Positions 33,730-42,411 of a stretch of DNA of 64,000 nt are shown here, in pieces. The position numbers and the translations under genes are program-made. The notes under the pieces are model-generated. The model did no database searches. It worked only from the letters and a program-made list of their open reading frames with translations, and was not told the origin of the DNA. Source of the stretch: Anaeromyxobacter terrae (lineage in GTDB: Bacteria; Myxococcota; Myxococcia; Myxococcales; Anaeromyxobacteraceae); NCBI RefSeq assembly GCF_022690685.1, contig NZ_JALCYY010000011.1:1-64000 (forward strand), read 5' to 3'. How positions within the stretch are numbered: the stretch's first letter is position 1; each line of letters opens with the position of its first letter.

Positions 33730-34680
33730 ATGAAGATCTTCGTCACGGGTTCCACGGGAGTCATCGGCCGGCGCGTGGTGCCGGCGCTGCTCGCGGCCGG
33801 CCACGAGGTCACCGCGGTCGCGCGCGCACCGGAGGCGAGGGCGCGCCTCGTGCGCATGGGCGTGAACGCCATCGGGCTCGACCTCTTCGACCCCGGCGCC
33901 GTCCGGCGCGCGGTCGCGGGGCACGAGGTCGTGGTGAACCTCGCGACGCACATCCCGTCGCCGGGGCGGATGCTCCTGCCGTTCGCGTGGCGCGAGAACG
34001 ATCGCCTGCGCCGCGAGGCCTCGGCGAACCTCTGCGAGGCGGCGCTCGCGGGCGGCGCCTCGAGGTTCGTCCAGGAGTCGTTCGCGCCCATCTACGAGAG
34101 CGCAGGCGACGCCTGGGTGGCCGAGCGGTCTCGCATCCGCCCGGTCCGCTACAACCGCTCGGTCCTCGATGCGGAGCGCGCCGCCGCCCGCTTCGCGAGC
34201 CTCGGGGGCGCCGGCGTCGTGCTCCGGTTCGCCGGGTTCTACGGCTCGGACGCGTCTCACCTCCGGCCGCTCGTCGCCGCGGCACGGCGGGGCTTCGCCG
34301 CCCTGCCCGGCGCCGGCGACGCCTTCATCTCGTCGGTTTCCCACGACGACGCGGCGTCGGCGGTCGTGGCGGCGCTCCGGGTTCCTCCGGGCGTCTACAA
34401 CGTCGCCGACGACGAGCCCGTCCGCCGGCGGGAGTACTTCGACCTCCTCGCCGCCGCGCTGGGGGTCCCGCCGCCGCGCCTGCCTCCGCCGTGGGCGAGG
34501 CACCTCTTCGGCTCGCTGGGCGAGCTCCTGGGGCGCTCGGTCAGGATCTCCAACTGGAAGCTGCGCGAGACGGCGGGCTGGGCGCCGCGCTACCCGAGCG
34601 TGCGCGAGGGCTGGCCGGCGACGATCGCGGCGCTCAGGGACGAGGCAGCGGCGCCCCCGGAGCTTCAGGCAGCGCCGTGA
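33730..34680 (+). CDS. NAD-dependent epimerase/dehydratase family protein
   Basis: A 316-residue extended SDR protein. The N-terminal nucleotide-binding motif is MKIFVTGSTGVIGRRVV (GxxGxxG), and the later segment SFAPIYE matches the Tyr-containing catalytic region loosely; the usual YxxxK is not evident (nearest RYNRSVLDAERA), so activity may be non-standard. AAGGAGGAGCG precedes the ATG. Its last 47 bases overlap, tail to tail, the end of the ECF sigma factor gene. Epimerases are among the typical genetic partners of ECF41 sigma factors, and a matching promoter lies upstream. Confidence 0.88.
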   Translation: MKIFVTGSTGVIGRRVVPALLAAGHEVTAVARAPEARARLVRMGVNAIGLDLFDPGAVRRAVAGHEVVVNLATHIPSPGRMLLPFAWRENDRLRREASANLCEAALAGGASRFVQESFAPIYESAGDAWVAERSRIRPVRYNRSVLDAERAAARFASLGGAGVVLRFAGFYGSDASHLRPLVAAARRGFAALPGAGDAFISSVSHDDAASAVVAALRVPPGVYNVADDEPVRRREYFDLLAAALGVPPPRLPPPWARHLFGSLGELLGRSVRISNWKLRETAGWAPRYPSVREGWPATIAALRDEAAAPPELQAAP

Positions 34681-35605
34681 GCTTGTGCGGCGCGGCGATG
34701 ACGTCGATGCGCGCGATGCGGCCCTCCGCGTCGAGGTCGAGGCGAAGCACGGTGCGGGGCGCGACGCGCGGCTCGGGGCTCTCGAGGTCGACCCTGAGCG
34801 CGGGGAGCCCGTTGAGGCGCAGCCAGGCGGCGCGCCCCTCCCCGCGTCCGCGGGCGATGCCCACGAAGAACCGCGCGACGTTGCTCGCGCCCTCGAGCAC
34901 CCGCGGCGCGGCGAAGTACTTCCCGCCGCCGTCGGTGACCGCGCGAGCGTTCGAGGCGAGGAGCGCCTCGGCCGAGGCCACGTCGCCCGCCAGGATGGCG
35001 CGGATGAACCCCTCGAGCGCCTCGCGCGTGCGCGCCTCCAGCGCGGGGGAGGCGGGGAGCCGCGAAGCGTCGTAGCCCTCCATGGCGCGGCGGGCGCGCA
35101 GGTGCGCGACCTTCACAGCGCCCTCGGTCGTGGAGAGCACCGCCGCCGTCTCGCGCACCGTGTGGCCGAGCACGTCGCGCAGGAGGAGCACCGCGCGCTG
35201 GAGCGGCGTGAGCCGCTCGAGCGCGACGAGGAACGCGTAGGAGGCGGACTCGGCCGTGTCGTAGCGCGCGTCCGGCGTCGGCTCGAGGTCGGGCTCGTCC
35301 GTGGAGGCCGGCGAGGGCAACCACTGCCCGGTGTACCCGCGGACGCGGCGGCGGCGCAGGAGATCGATCGCCAGCCGGACCGCGACGCGCGCGAGCCAGG
35401 GGCGGAGCGGCTCGCCCGAGCGATCGGGCCGCGCGGTGAGCGCGCGGGCGAACGTCTCCTGCACGAGGTCATCGGCGTCCGCCGCGACGCCGGTCATGCG
35501 GTAGCAGATCCCCCACACCGCCCGCCGGTGATCGTCGAGCGCCTGCCCGAGCGCACGGTTTCTGGGTTCGAGGGAGCGCGCCTTCGCAGCCATGGTCGTC
35601 GTCAT
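34634..35605 (-). CDS. ECF41-type RNA polymerase sigma factor with SnoaL-like C-terminal domain
   Basis: 323 residues from the ATG at 35605; a second ATG (35593, MAAKARSLEP) is possible. Region 2 spans about 24-90 (DDLVQETFARAL) and region 4 about 125-175 (LTPLQRAVLLLRDVLGHTVRET-like, with EGAVKVAHLRARRAM). The fused C-terminal SnoaL-like domain carries the ECF41 signatures: linker WLPSP (95-99), DGGGK (225-229) and a C-terminal APHKL (305-309; usual form NPDKL). In this group the fused domain, not an anti-sigma factor, controls activity. A promoter like those of its neighbours lies directly upstream, so it is probably autoregulated. Confidence 0.9.
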   Translation of the reverse strand: MTTTMAAKARSLEPRNRALGQALDDHRRAVWGICYRMTGVAADADDLVQETFARALTARPDRSGEPLRPWLARVAVRLAIDLLRRRRVRGYTGQWLPSPASTDEPDLEPTPDARYDTAESASYAFLVALERLTPLQRAVLLLRDVLGHTVRETAAVLSTTEGAVKVAHLRARRAMEGYDASRLPASPALEARTREALEGFIRAILAGDVASAEALLASNARAVTDGGGKYFAAPRVLEGASNVARFFVGIARGRGEGRAAWLRLNGLPALRVDLESPEPRVAPRTVLRLDLDAEGRIARIDVIAAPHKLTALPEAPGAPLPRP

Positions 35606-35611
35606 GGGCCG

Positions 35612-35643
35612 TGATCACGGCCGACGCTGGCAGAAGGTAACGG
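35612..35643 (-). promoter_or_regulatory. ECF41-type promoter of the sigma factor gene itself
   Basis: Minus-strand CCGTTACCT (35643-35635) and CGTG (35619-35616), separated by 15 bases, with TCG at 35624-35622. Only one base of the nine-base upstream element (A to T) differs from the other two sites. The predicted start lies about 4 bases before the ATG at 35605, implying a leaderless mRNA or use of the ATG at 35593. Confidence 0.6.
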
Positions 35644-35721
35644 CGGCCTCGCGGCAAGGCGGGCCCGGGTGGGGCTCGAGGCGCGGGCTGCGCGTCCGGC
35701 GATCCGGGGAGCGTTCAGGGT

Positions 35722-36644
35722 TCAGGGGGCAGAGCCCTCGACCGCCGGCGCGTGCGCGCGCAGGAAGCGCGTCACCCGCGCCCGCGCCTCGGAGCGGTGC
35801 GTGAAGATGCTCACGTGCTCGCCGCCCTCGATGGCGAGGAGCTCCGCGCCCGGGATCCGGGCCGCCATCGCCTGCCCCTGCGCGAACGGCGCGGCGCTGT
35901 CGCTCGTCCCGTGAACGACGAGCGTCGGCACCGCGATGCGCTCGAGCGGGAAGGAGAGATCGCCGCGCGTCGTGGCGATGTCGTTCCCCGTCCCGGGAAG
36001 CCGGAGCGGCATCCGGTCCATCGTGCTGAGCTGCAGCGCGAGGAGGAGCGGCCCGACCTCCGATCGCCGACGGTGCGCGCGCGCAGCGCCGCGTCGGGGA
36101 TCGAGCGGCGCGCCGCGCGCTCCGGATCGCGCTCCACCTTCCGGCGCATCGCCGCGACGAGCGGACGGCAGCGTGCGGCGACCTTCATGAGCTGCCACGC
36201 GAGCGGCAGCCGCACGTCGATCCGGCTGCACACGGACGAGATGACGACGAGGCCCCAGCAGCGCTCGCGGTGGCTGAGCGCGAACTGGAGCGCCGAGGGG
36301 CCCCCGCCGGAGATGGCCATGACCGCCGCCTCGCGGACGCCGAGCGCGTCGAGCACGTCTCGATAAAGGTCCGCCTGCTCCGCCGGCGTCCGGCCCAGGG
36401 CGAGCGACGTGCCGAGGTAGCCGGGGCGGGAGAGCGCGATGTAGCGGAACCCCGGGCCCCCGACCGTCTCCGCGAGGAGCAGGCTCTGGTCGTAGCCGCC
36501 CATCGCGCCGTGGAGCGCGAGCACCGCCGGGCCCTCCCCGAGGACGGCGCACTCGACGGGACCGCGCCGTGTGCTCACGGTGAACGGGCGCGCCTCGTCA
36601 CCGAAGGCGGCGGTGCGCGGAGCGGGTGCAGGGATCGGTCGCAT
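35722..36644 (-). pseudogene. Alpha/beta hydrolase, frameshifted
   Basis: The first part runs from the ATG at 36644 (GGAGGAG ribosome site) and shows an alpha/beta-hydrolase N-half: VLALHGAMGGYDQSLLLAE, SRPGYLGTS and nucleophile elbow VMAISGGGPSALQFALSH. Near 36061-36090 the frame changes by one base (a CGCGCGCGC run is the likely slip site). The rest, from EVGPLLLALQLSTMDRM, is in the second frame, with VPTLVVHGTSDSAAPF (Asp) and EGGEHVSIF (His), ending at 35722. The whole would be about 307 residues with an intact triad. It could be a recent pseudogene or a sequencing error. Confidence 0.75.
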
Positions 36645-36759
36645 GGTCTCCTCCGGGTCGCGAGGCCGTCTGGGTACCGGAGCCGGGCGGCGGAGTCTTG
36701 CAGGAACGCGACACGGGGGCGAGGCGGACCGCTGCGCCCCCGGGGCGGGCGGGCCGGCT

Positions 36760-37551
36760 TCACGGTCTGTAGCGGTGGACGATGCGGGCCTGCGCGCGCT
36801 CGAGGCGGCGGTTGCGGAACGCCTCCGGCGCGCCGGGCGTGCGCCCCGTGAGCGCCTTGAAATCCCTGACGAGGTGCGGCTGGTCCGAGTAGCCGCACGC
36901 GAGGGCGAGCTCGGCGAGGCTCGCGTGCCGGCCGGCGTGGAGCTCGCCGAGGACCTGGCGGAGACGCACGAGCCGGGCGAGCCGCTTCGGCGTGATGCCG
37001 AGGTGCTCGAGGAAGAGCCGCTCGAGACTCCGGACGTGCAGCCCGAGCGCGCGGGCGAGGTCGTCGACCCGCAACCGGCCGCCGTGGCCTTCGAGAAGGA
37101 GCGCGGCCCGCCTGCAGCGGTCGTCGCGGACGAGCGGCGGCGTGTCTCCACGCAGCAGCCCCTCCACCAGGCGTTGCCGCGACCCCAGGTCCGGCGACGC
37201 GCGGAGGCGCTCCGCGATGGACTCGACCCGCTCCCCACCGAGGCGCGTGAGCTCCACGAAGCGGTTGGTCAGCTCAGACGGCCGGACATCCGCCAGTCGA
37301 GGGGCCTGGCCGGTACGGAAGCGAACGCCCAGGTACTCCGCCCCCTCGTCGAGCTCCACGTTCACCTTCTCGGTCGAAGGGCCGAGCAGGACCATCCGGG
37401 CGGCGGAGGAGGAGAAGCGGACGACGAGGTGCGCGCCGCTGTCGGGGAAGAGCTCGCGGAACGCGGTACCGCCCTTCCCTTCCCCGGTGACGGACCAGCA
37501 CAGGTCGATCTTCGTCGCCAGGTCAGCGGCCGGAAAGGTGATGGTGCTCAT
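36760..37551 (-). CDS. AraC-family transcriptional regulator
   Basis: 263 residues from the ATG at 37551 (MSTITFPAADL), preceded by GGGAGGTG. The C-terminal 100 residues carry two helix-turn-helix motifs: RVDDLARALGLHVRSLERLF and LAELALACGYSDQPHLVRDF, followed by the family end TGRTPGAPEAFR. The N-terminal domain (LRP-like ligand domain of DUF6597 kind) is not identified further. It lies 116 bases upstream of the broken hydrolase gene on the same strand, which is its likeliest target. Divergent from the malate synthase gene. Confidence 0.88.
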   Translation of the reverse strand: MSTITFPAADLATKIDLCWSVTGEGKGGTAFRELFPDSGAHLVVRFSSSAARMVLLGPSTEKVNVELDEGAEYLGVRFRTGQAPRLADVRPSELTNRFVELTRLGGERVESIAERLRASPDLGSRQRLVEGLLRGDTPPLVRDDRCRRAALLLEGHGGRLRVDDLARALGLHVRSLERLFLEHLGITPKRLARLVRLRQVLGELHAGRHASLAELALACGYSDQPHLVRDFKALTGRTPGAPEAFRNRRLERAQARIVHRYRP

Positions 37552-37748
37552 CGGTCGACACCTCCCGACCTCGCGGGCGTGAGGTCCAGGCGCGCGAACC
37601 GTAGCACGGCGGCTCGCGTCCGGCGGCCCGGAAGGGTCACGCCCGGACATGGCGCGTGCGACCGAACCTTCCTGGTGCATGCCTGGAGCCGCCGCGCTCG
37701 ACACTACCTCGTCGCGCAGGCGCGCCCTCACGGAGAGGACCAGAGCCC

Positions 37749-40100
37749 ATGATCCGTCCGGACATCCTCCAGCAGTTCCCGCAGCTCTTTGGAACCCAGC
37801 ACGTAAACGGACGCGAGGTCGACGTCGAGCAGACGATCGCGACGCTGACCCGTGAGCTGCGACCCGCGATCGCGGCCGCCCTCGGCGCGCGGCGGTCGCT
37901 CCTTCAGGACCCCGCGCCGGTCCACGAGAAGTACGCCTGGCCCGGGTGGGACGAGACGTTCGAGGACCCGGTGAGCGGGAAGCCCTGGACCTACCGCCAG
38001 ATCGTGCAGGGCATGCTCGACAACTTCCTCGGCCGCGAGAGCGCGTGGCGCTGGCGCCTCAACGACGAGACGCCCATCCCCGAGCACGTTCACCCCTCGC
38101 GGAACCCCGGCCTCGAGCTCACCGGGCCGTGGCACCCGCTCGACATGGCGTTCAACGCGCTCAACTCCCCGGCTCCCATGAACATGCCGGACTTCGAGGA
38201 CGCGTCGCCGCCGCACTTCCAGCCGGACGGCACGCCCTCGAACCAGCCGGTCGGCATCTTCGCCGCGCTGCAGAACGCGAAGGAGATCCACGAGGGCCGC
38301 TGGACCGGCCACCCGTACGAGGTGACGAAGAAGGGCAAGAAGCGGGCGTACCAGATCACGAAGCCGCCCGCGCAGTGGCCGACGCGGCTCGCGCGGCCGC
38401 CGAGCCTGCACCTGCGCTACGACCACGTGACCGTGGACGGCAAGCCGGCGCCCGGCCTCGTCGTCGTCACCGTCCTCTGGGCCGTGAACAACCACGACGC
38501 GCTCACCCGCGCCGGCAGCGGCGTCTACTTCTACATCCCGAAGCTCCAGACGCCGCGGGAGGCGCTCATCGTCGAGCGGCTGCTCTCCCGCATCGAGGAG
38601 ACGATCGGCGTCGCGCCGGGCACCCTCAAGATCAAGATGCTCTACGAGGAGGGGAACGCGGGCCGGCAGCTCGCCGCGATCGCCTGGGTCCTGCGCCGCC
38701 GGCTGCTCGGGACGAACGTCGGCCGCTGGGACTACCTGGGGAGCCTCATCGAGATGTGGAAGGACGATCCGCAGGGCGTCTTCCCCGACCCGCAGACGAT
38801 CGGGATGGCCACCCCGAACATGATCGCCTACCAGCGCTACAACGCGCTCCTGATGCTCATGGCGGGGATGAAGGAGGGCGACCTCGCCAACGCGGCGCCC
38901 ATCGGTGGGATGGCGGCGGTGATGATCTACCAGCCGAGCGATCCGTACGGCCGCTCCCGGTACAACCCGGTGGCGCTCCGCGCCATCGCGATCGACAAGC
39001 TGCGCGAGCGCGTGCTGGGGCTCATGTTCGTCCCGGAGGCGCCGCTCGCCGCGGGCTCGCCGCCGACCCTGGAGGACATCCTCGCCGGTCGCGTGAAGGG
39101 GCGGCTCTACGACGCGTACCGGCAGAGCTGGGTCGCGAGCCCCGAGGCGGAGTACGTGGCCGCGGGGAATGCCCCCCTGCGCGCGGACCTGGCGGCGCTG
39201 CAGGGGATCCTCGACGCGCCGCTCGAGACCGTGGACGTGAAGGGGAAGCCCGTCCCGACGCCGGCGAGCGGGCTCAGCGGCGCGGAGCGGTCGCTGTTCC
39301 AGTCCCGCGGGCTCCTCGACGCGAAGGGCAAGATCACTCCGTCCGTGCTCGACACCCGCGCGCTCGACGCGCCGGAGAAGCTCTTCACGCCGGAGCTGTG
39401 GGAGGCGATCTACCGGGTGCCGAAGGGCGACGTCACCATCGAGCACATCCAGCACGCCTTCTACATGGCGGCGAACTACGGCTTCCAGATCCTCAACGGG
39501 AACTTCGCGGCCGCGATCGACGACTACGAGCTCAAGCAGCGGTTCATGAACGACCTCGCCACGTACCGGATCAACGTCTCGTGGCTCTGGACGCTCGTGC
39601 ACCACCAGGCCGCGATCACCAAGGACGGCCACCTCCAGCGGCAGGTGCTCACTGAAGACGGGGTCGTGATCGGCGCGAGCGCCGAGGAGATCAAGGCGGG
39701 GACGCGCTTCACCCGCGAGCTCTTCGACAAGGTCTGGGACTACCACTTCGAGTGGACGCGCGAGTTCTTCGCGGAGCAGGACCGGCGGGGAGACCCGCCG
39801 CGCTTCGACCGCTCCAAGGCCGACGTGATCATGGAGCTATTGAAGCGCCAGCTCCTCTCGCCCCGCTACATCCAGCACAGCGCCCGCGTCCTCTTCGTGG
39901 TCGGGCAGGCGAGCCCCAGGGAACGCGCCCAGATCCTGGACGCGATCTTCGAGCTCGAGCGTCCGCAGCTCGTCGAGGGCGTCCGCACGGGCGCGCTCGC
40001 CCCCGTCGCGCTCTCGTCGCACGACTACGTGCACGACGTGTTCGGAGGGGAGGAGCGAGGCTCCTCGTCGCGGCCAGCCGGTGGATCGACGCGGACCTGA
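37749..40100 (+). CDS. Malate synthase-superfamily enzyme, unusually long
   Basis: 783 residues from the ATG at 37749 with GGAGAGG about 10 bases upstream. The central region shows the malate synthase TIM-barrel pattern: SGVYFYIPKLQTPREALIVE, KIKMLYEEGNAGRQL (acidic metal ligand), TNVGRWDYLGSLIE (near residue 324) and ATPNMIAYQRYNALLML, then APIGGMAAVMIYQ. The glyoxylate-shunt enzyme condenses glyoxylate with acetyl-CoA to malate. Usual A-type enzymes are about 530 residues and G-type about 720, so this exceeds both. No isocitrate lyase gene is nearby. Superfamily is fairly sure; exact reaction less so. Confidence 0.78.
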   Translation: MIRPDILQQFPQLFGTQHVNGREVDVEQTIATLTRELRPAIAAALGARRSLLQDPAPVHEKYAWPGWDETFEDPVSGKPWTYRQIVQGMLDNFLGRESAWRWRLNDETPIPEHVHPSRNPGLELTGPWHPLDMAFNALNSPAPMNMPDFEDASPPHFQPDGTPSNQPVGIFAALQNAKEIHEGRWTGHPYEVTKKGKKRAYQITKPPAQWPTRLARPPSLHLRYDHVTVDGKPAPGLVVVTVLWAVNNHDALTRAGSGVYFYIPKLQTPREALIVERLLSRIEETIGVAPGTLKIKMLYEEGNAGRQLAAIAWVLRRRLLGTNVGRWDYLGSLIEMWKDDPQGVFPDPQTIGMATPNMIAYQRYNALLMLMAGMKEGDLANAAPIGGMAAVMIYQPSDPYGRSRYNPVALRAIAIDKLRERVLGLMFVPEAPLAAGSPPTLEDILAGRVKGRLYDAYRQSWVASPEAEYVAAGNAPLRADLAALQGILDAPLETVDVKGKPVPTPASGLSGAERSLFQSRGLLDAKGKITPSVLDTRALDAPEKLFTPELWEAIYRVPKGDVTIEHIQHAFYMAANYGFQILNGNFAAAIDDYELKQRFMNDLATYRINVSWLWTLVHHQAAITKDGHLQRQVLTEDGVVIGASAEEIKAGTRFTRELFDKVWDYHFEWTREFFAEQDRRGDPPRFDRSKADVIMELLKRQLLSPRYIQHSARVLFVVGQASPRERAQILDAIFELERPQLVEGVRTGALAPVALSSHDYVHDVFGGEERGSSSRPAGGSTRT

Positions 40101-40134
40101 GAGCCCCCCGCGCCCGCCCGCGGGCGAGGGCCGC

Positions 40135-40359
40135 CTACTGCTTTCTCCGCAGCCCCCGGCGAAGGCGCCGGAGCAGCGCTCCTGCGACGGCGTCGAGCCG
40201 CAGCGCCTCGGCGCTCGCCGCGGCTCGCGCCTCGGGCTCCGAGGAGAACGTCGCGGCGAGCGCGCCGCCGTCCACCGTCACGGCGAAGCCGCGTCCCTCG
40301 AGCGGCGCGACGCGAACGAGGTGTCCGCGATCGCCGAGCGTGCGCGGCGGCATCGACAT
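40135..40359 (-). CDS. Small hypothetical protein (74 aa)
   Basis: 74 residues with a mixed alpha/beta composition: VRVAPLEGRGFAVTVDGGAL then a helical stretch EARAAASAEALRLDAVAGALLRRL and a basic end RRGLRRKQ. It starts 6 bases after the stop of the small zinc-ribbon gene, so they share a transcript. No family recognised. Regular amino-acid composition and position support it being real. Confidence 0.6.
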   Translation of the reverse strand: MSMPPRTLGDRGHLVRVAPLEGRGFAVTVDGGALAATFSSEPEARAAASAEALRLDAVAGALLRRLRRGLRRKQ

Positions 40360-40365
40360 CGAGCG

Positions 40366-40554
40366 CTACAGATCGCGCGCGTCGTGAGCGCCGGCGGGCG
40401 CGGAGCGCGCGACGCGGAGCAGCTCGCGACAGGTGGGGCAGGTGACGCCCGACGCGTGCTTCGTCGAGCTCACCTGCTGGGACACGCCGCAGAGCACTCG
40501 CCGCTGCACCGGGTCGTAACCGTGGACCATCCGCACGCCGTTCCCGTCTTCCAT
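40366..40554 (-). CDS. Small zinc-ribbon-like protein (62 aa)
   Basis: 62 residues with a strong AGGAGG ribosome site 4 bases before the ATG at 40554. A Cys at VLCGVSQQ and a CPTC pair (SGVTCPTCRELL) with an intervening His (TKHASG) could bind one zinc. Short, basic-acidic and without a signal peptide. It lies inside a much longer open frame that is only a shadow. Followed at 6 bases by the 74-residue gene. Confidence 0.7.
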   Translation of the reverse strand: MEDGNGVRMVHGYDPVQRRVLCGVSQQVSSTKHASGVTCPTCRELLRVARSAPAGAHDARDL

Positions 40555-40857
40555 GAAGCCTCCTGTCCGAAGCGAGCGCCTGGAGAGATGCGACGCTCCG
40601 GGGACGCGCTTCAGCACAAGCTGATCACTAGCGCGGTCGAGCACTGCGCGCCCCCGGGGTGTCGCCCCGGTTTCCGGGCGGCTCAGCCACGACGCGGCTA
40701 TGTTCCCCCACAGGTCGCCCCCTCTCCTGCATGTCGCTCGCGCCGTGGCGGTCTCCCGGAGCCCCACATGGCGAGCCCACGAGCTCCGCCGCACGGCGGT
40801 GCGACTTCCGCATCCGCGCGCCTCGCGAGCGAGACGACCCGCGAGGGCGAGCGTTCG
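40555..40857. other. Intergenic region between divergent genes
   Basis: 303 bases upstream of both the small zinc-ribbon gene (minus) and the GAF-domain gene (plus). It holds the ribosome site of each and a short hairpin CCGGGG-TGTCG-CCCCGG (40654-40670). No gene, clear promoter pair or longer repeat was seen. Confidence 0.5.
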
Positions 40858-42273
40858 ATGCTCACCCCCGAGCAGCTCACGCGGCTCCTGGAGCTCGCGC
40901 GCGCCCTGTCCGGCACGGTCGATCACGCGGACGTCGCAGCGATCGCCGCCGAACGGGCGCGAGTGCTCACCGGCGCGGCCGCCGCGCAGCTCGCCGAGAT
41001 GGACGACGGAGACGAGCTCGCGCCGATCGCGGAGAGCCCCGGCGACGTGCCGGCGCGCCCCTCGGCACCCCTCTCGACCCGGGCCTCCGAGCCTGCGCGC
41101 GAGGCCGCCCGCACGCGTACGGCGATCTGGATCGCATCGCGCGCGGAGGCGCGCGCGGGCTACCGCAACGTTCCACTCGTCGCGTTCGGGGGCGGCCCCG
41201 AGCACGCCGCCTGGGCCTTCCTGCCCCTCGTCGCGGACGACGCGCTCGGGGGCGTCCTGACGCTCGCCTTCGACGAGGCGCCCGCGTTCGACCCATCGAC
41301 CCGCGCCTTCCTCGCCGAGGTGGCCTCCGCCTGCGCGAACGCCCTCGCGCGCGGGAGCCTCTTCGCGCGCGAGCGCGACCGGGCGGACGCATCGGACGAG
41401 GCGCGCGCCTCCGGCGAGGTGCGGCAGCTCCGGAGCGACCGCCTCGTCGACGATCGCACCCATCTCTTCGAGCGAGAGCGGTTCGCGCGTGCGCGCGCGG
41501 AGGCGGAGGCGGTCGTCGCCGTGCACCTGGCGGACAGTCTCGAGCGCGCCCAGCGCCTCACGGCCGCGCTCGCCCACGCCGAGACCGAGGAGGACGTCGT
41601 CGCCGCGCTCGCGGCGCAGGGGCTCGACGGGTTCGGCGCCGCCCTGCTCACCCTCGCGCGGCGCACCGCCGGCGGAGGGCTCGAGCTCGTCCCGCTCGCC
41701 GGGGTCCCCGCCTCGGCGCCGGCGCCCGTCGACCCGGCGAGCCCGGAGGCGGAGGTGTTCCGCACGGCGTCGGCGCTGTGGCTCGACGCTCCGGAGCGGG
41801 TGCATCGGTTCCCGGCGGCAGCGCACGATCCGCTCGCGGGCGAGACCGGGAGCTGGCTCGGCGCGCCGCTGCCGGGTCCGGAAGGCGCCCGTGGGGTGCT
41901 GGCCCTCGCGTTCCCGTACGGGCGCGCGTTCACCCCCGGAGATCGAGCGCGCCTCACGCTGCTCGCCGAGGAGTGTGCGTCGGCGCTCTCGCGCTGCGCC
42001 GTGCGCGACGCCGAGGCCGCCGCCCGGGCCGCGGCCCTATCAGAGAAGCTCGCGAAGCCGCTCGTCACCTTCGTGGTGCAGTACGAGGAGGAGGGGCGCG
42101 ACCGTCCCGACGCGCGCGTCCTCGGGGTGTTCTCCTCCGAGGCGGCTGCGCGCGAGGCGTTGCGGGAGCTCGACCGGACGCGCTCCCTGCTCGTGCGGGC
42201 GTGGATCACCTCGTGGGCCCTCGACGTGCCGCTCCCGGTGACGCGGGTCGAGGTCGCGCTCGCGGAGGCGTGA
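40858..42273 (+). CDS. GAF-domain protein, probable cytosolic sensor
   Basis: 471 residues from the ATG at 40858, preceded by GAGGGCGAG. Two GAF-like modules are visible (about 10-180, with AAIAAERARVLTGAAAAQLAEM and GGVLTLAFDEAPAFD; and about 225-395, with GSWLGAPLPGPEGARGVLAL), joined by a charged helical segment rich in ERARAEAEA. A C-terminal 75-residue alpha/beta piece (KPLVTFVVQYEEEGRDR, VLGVFSSEAAAREALREL) is not assigned. No kinase or enzymatic output domain is present. Function unknown. Confidence 0.75.
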   Translation: MLTPEQLTRLLELARALSGTVDHADVAAIAAERARVLTGAAAAQLAEMDDGDELAPIAESPGDVPARPSAPLSTRASEPAREAARTRTAIWIASRAEARAGYRNVPLVAFGGGPEHAAWAFLPLVADDALGGVLTLAFDEAPAFDPSTRAFLAEVASACANALARGSLFARERDRADASDEARASGEVRQLRSDRLVDDRTHLFERERFARARAEAEAVVAVHLADSLERAQRLTAALAHAETEEDVVAALAAQGLDGFGAALLTLARRTAGGGLELVPLAGVPASAPAPVDPASPEAEVFRTASALWLDAPERVHRFPAAAHDPLAGETGSWLGAPLPGPEGARGVLALAFPYGRAFTPGDRARLTLLAEECASALSRCAVRDAEAAARAAALSEKLAKPLVTFVVQYEEEGRDRPDARVLGVFSSEAAAREALRELDRTRSLLVRAWITSWALDVPLPVTRVEVALAEA

Positions 42274-42411
42274 GGCGCGCAGCATTCCTCCTGCGCCCGG
42301 CTCCGCCGAGGAAGAGGAGCGCTGGCGGCCAGGTGAGCCTCACGCGCACCCCGCCTCCCTTGATGCCCGTCAACCGAGCGGCTAGCGTGGGCCGTTCACT
42401 GGAGGTCTGCC

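Noticed and set aside
40115-40126. CGCCCGCGGGCG palindrome between malate synthase and the 74-residue gene
   Set aside because: A loop-free 12-base GC palindrome is expected often by chance here and has no U tract, so it was not called a terminator.
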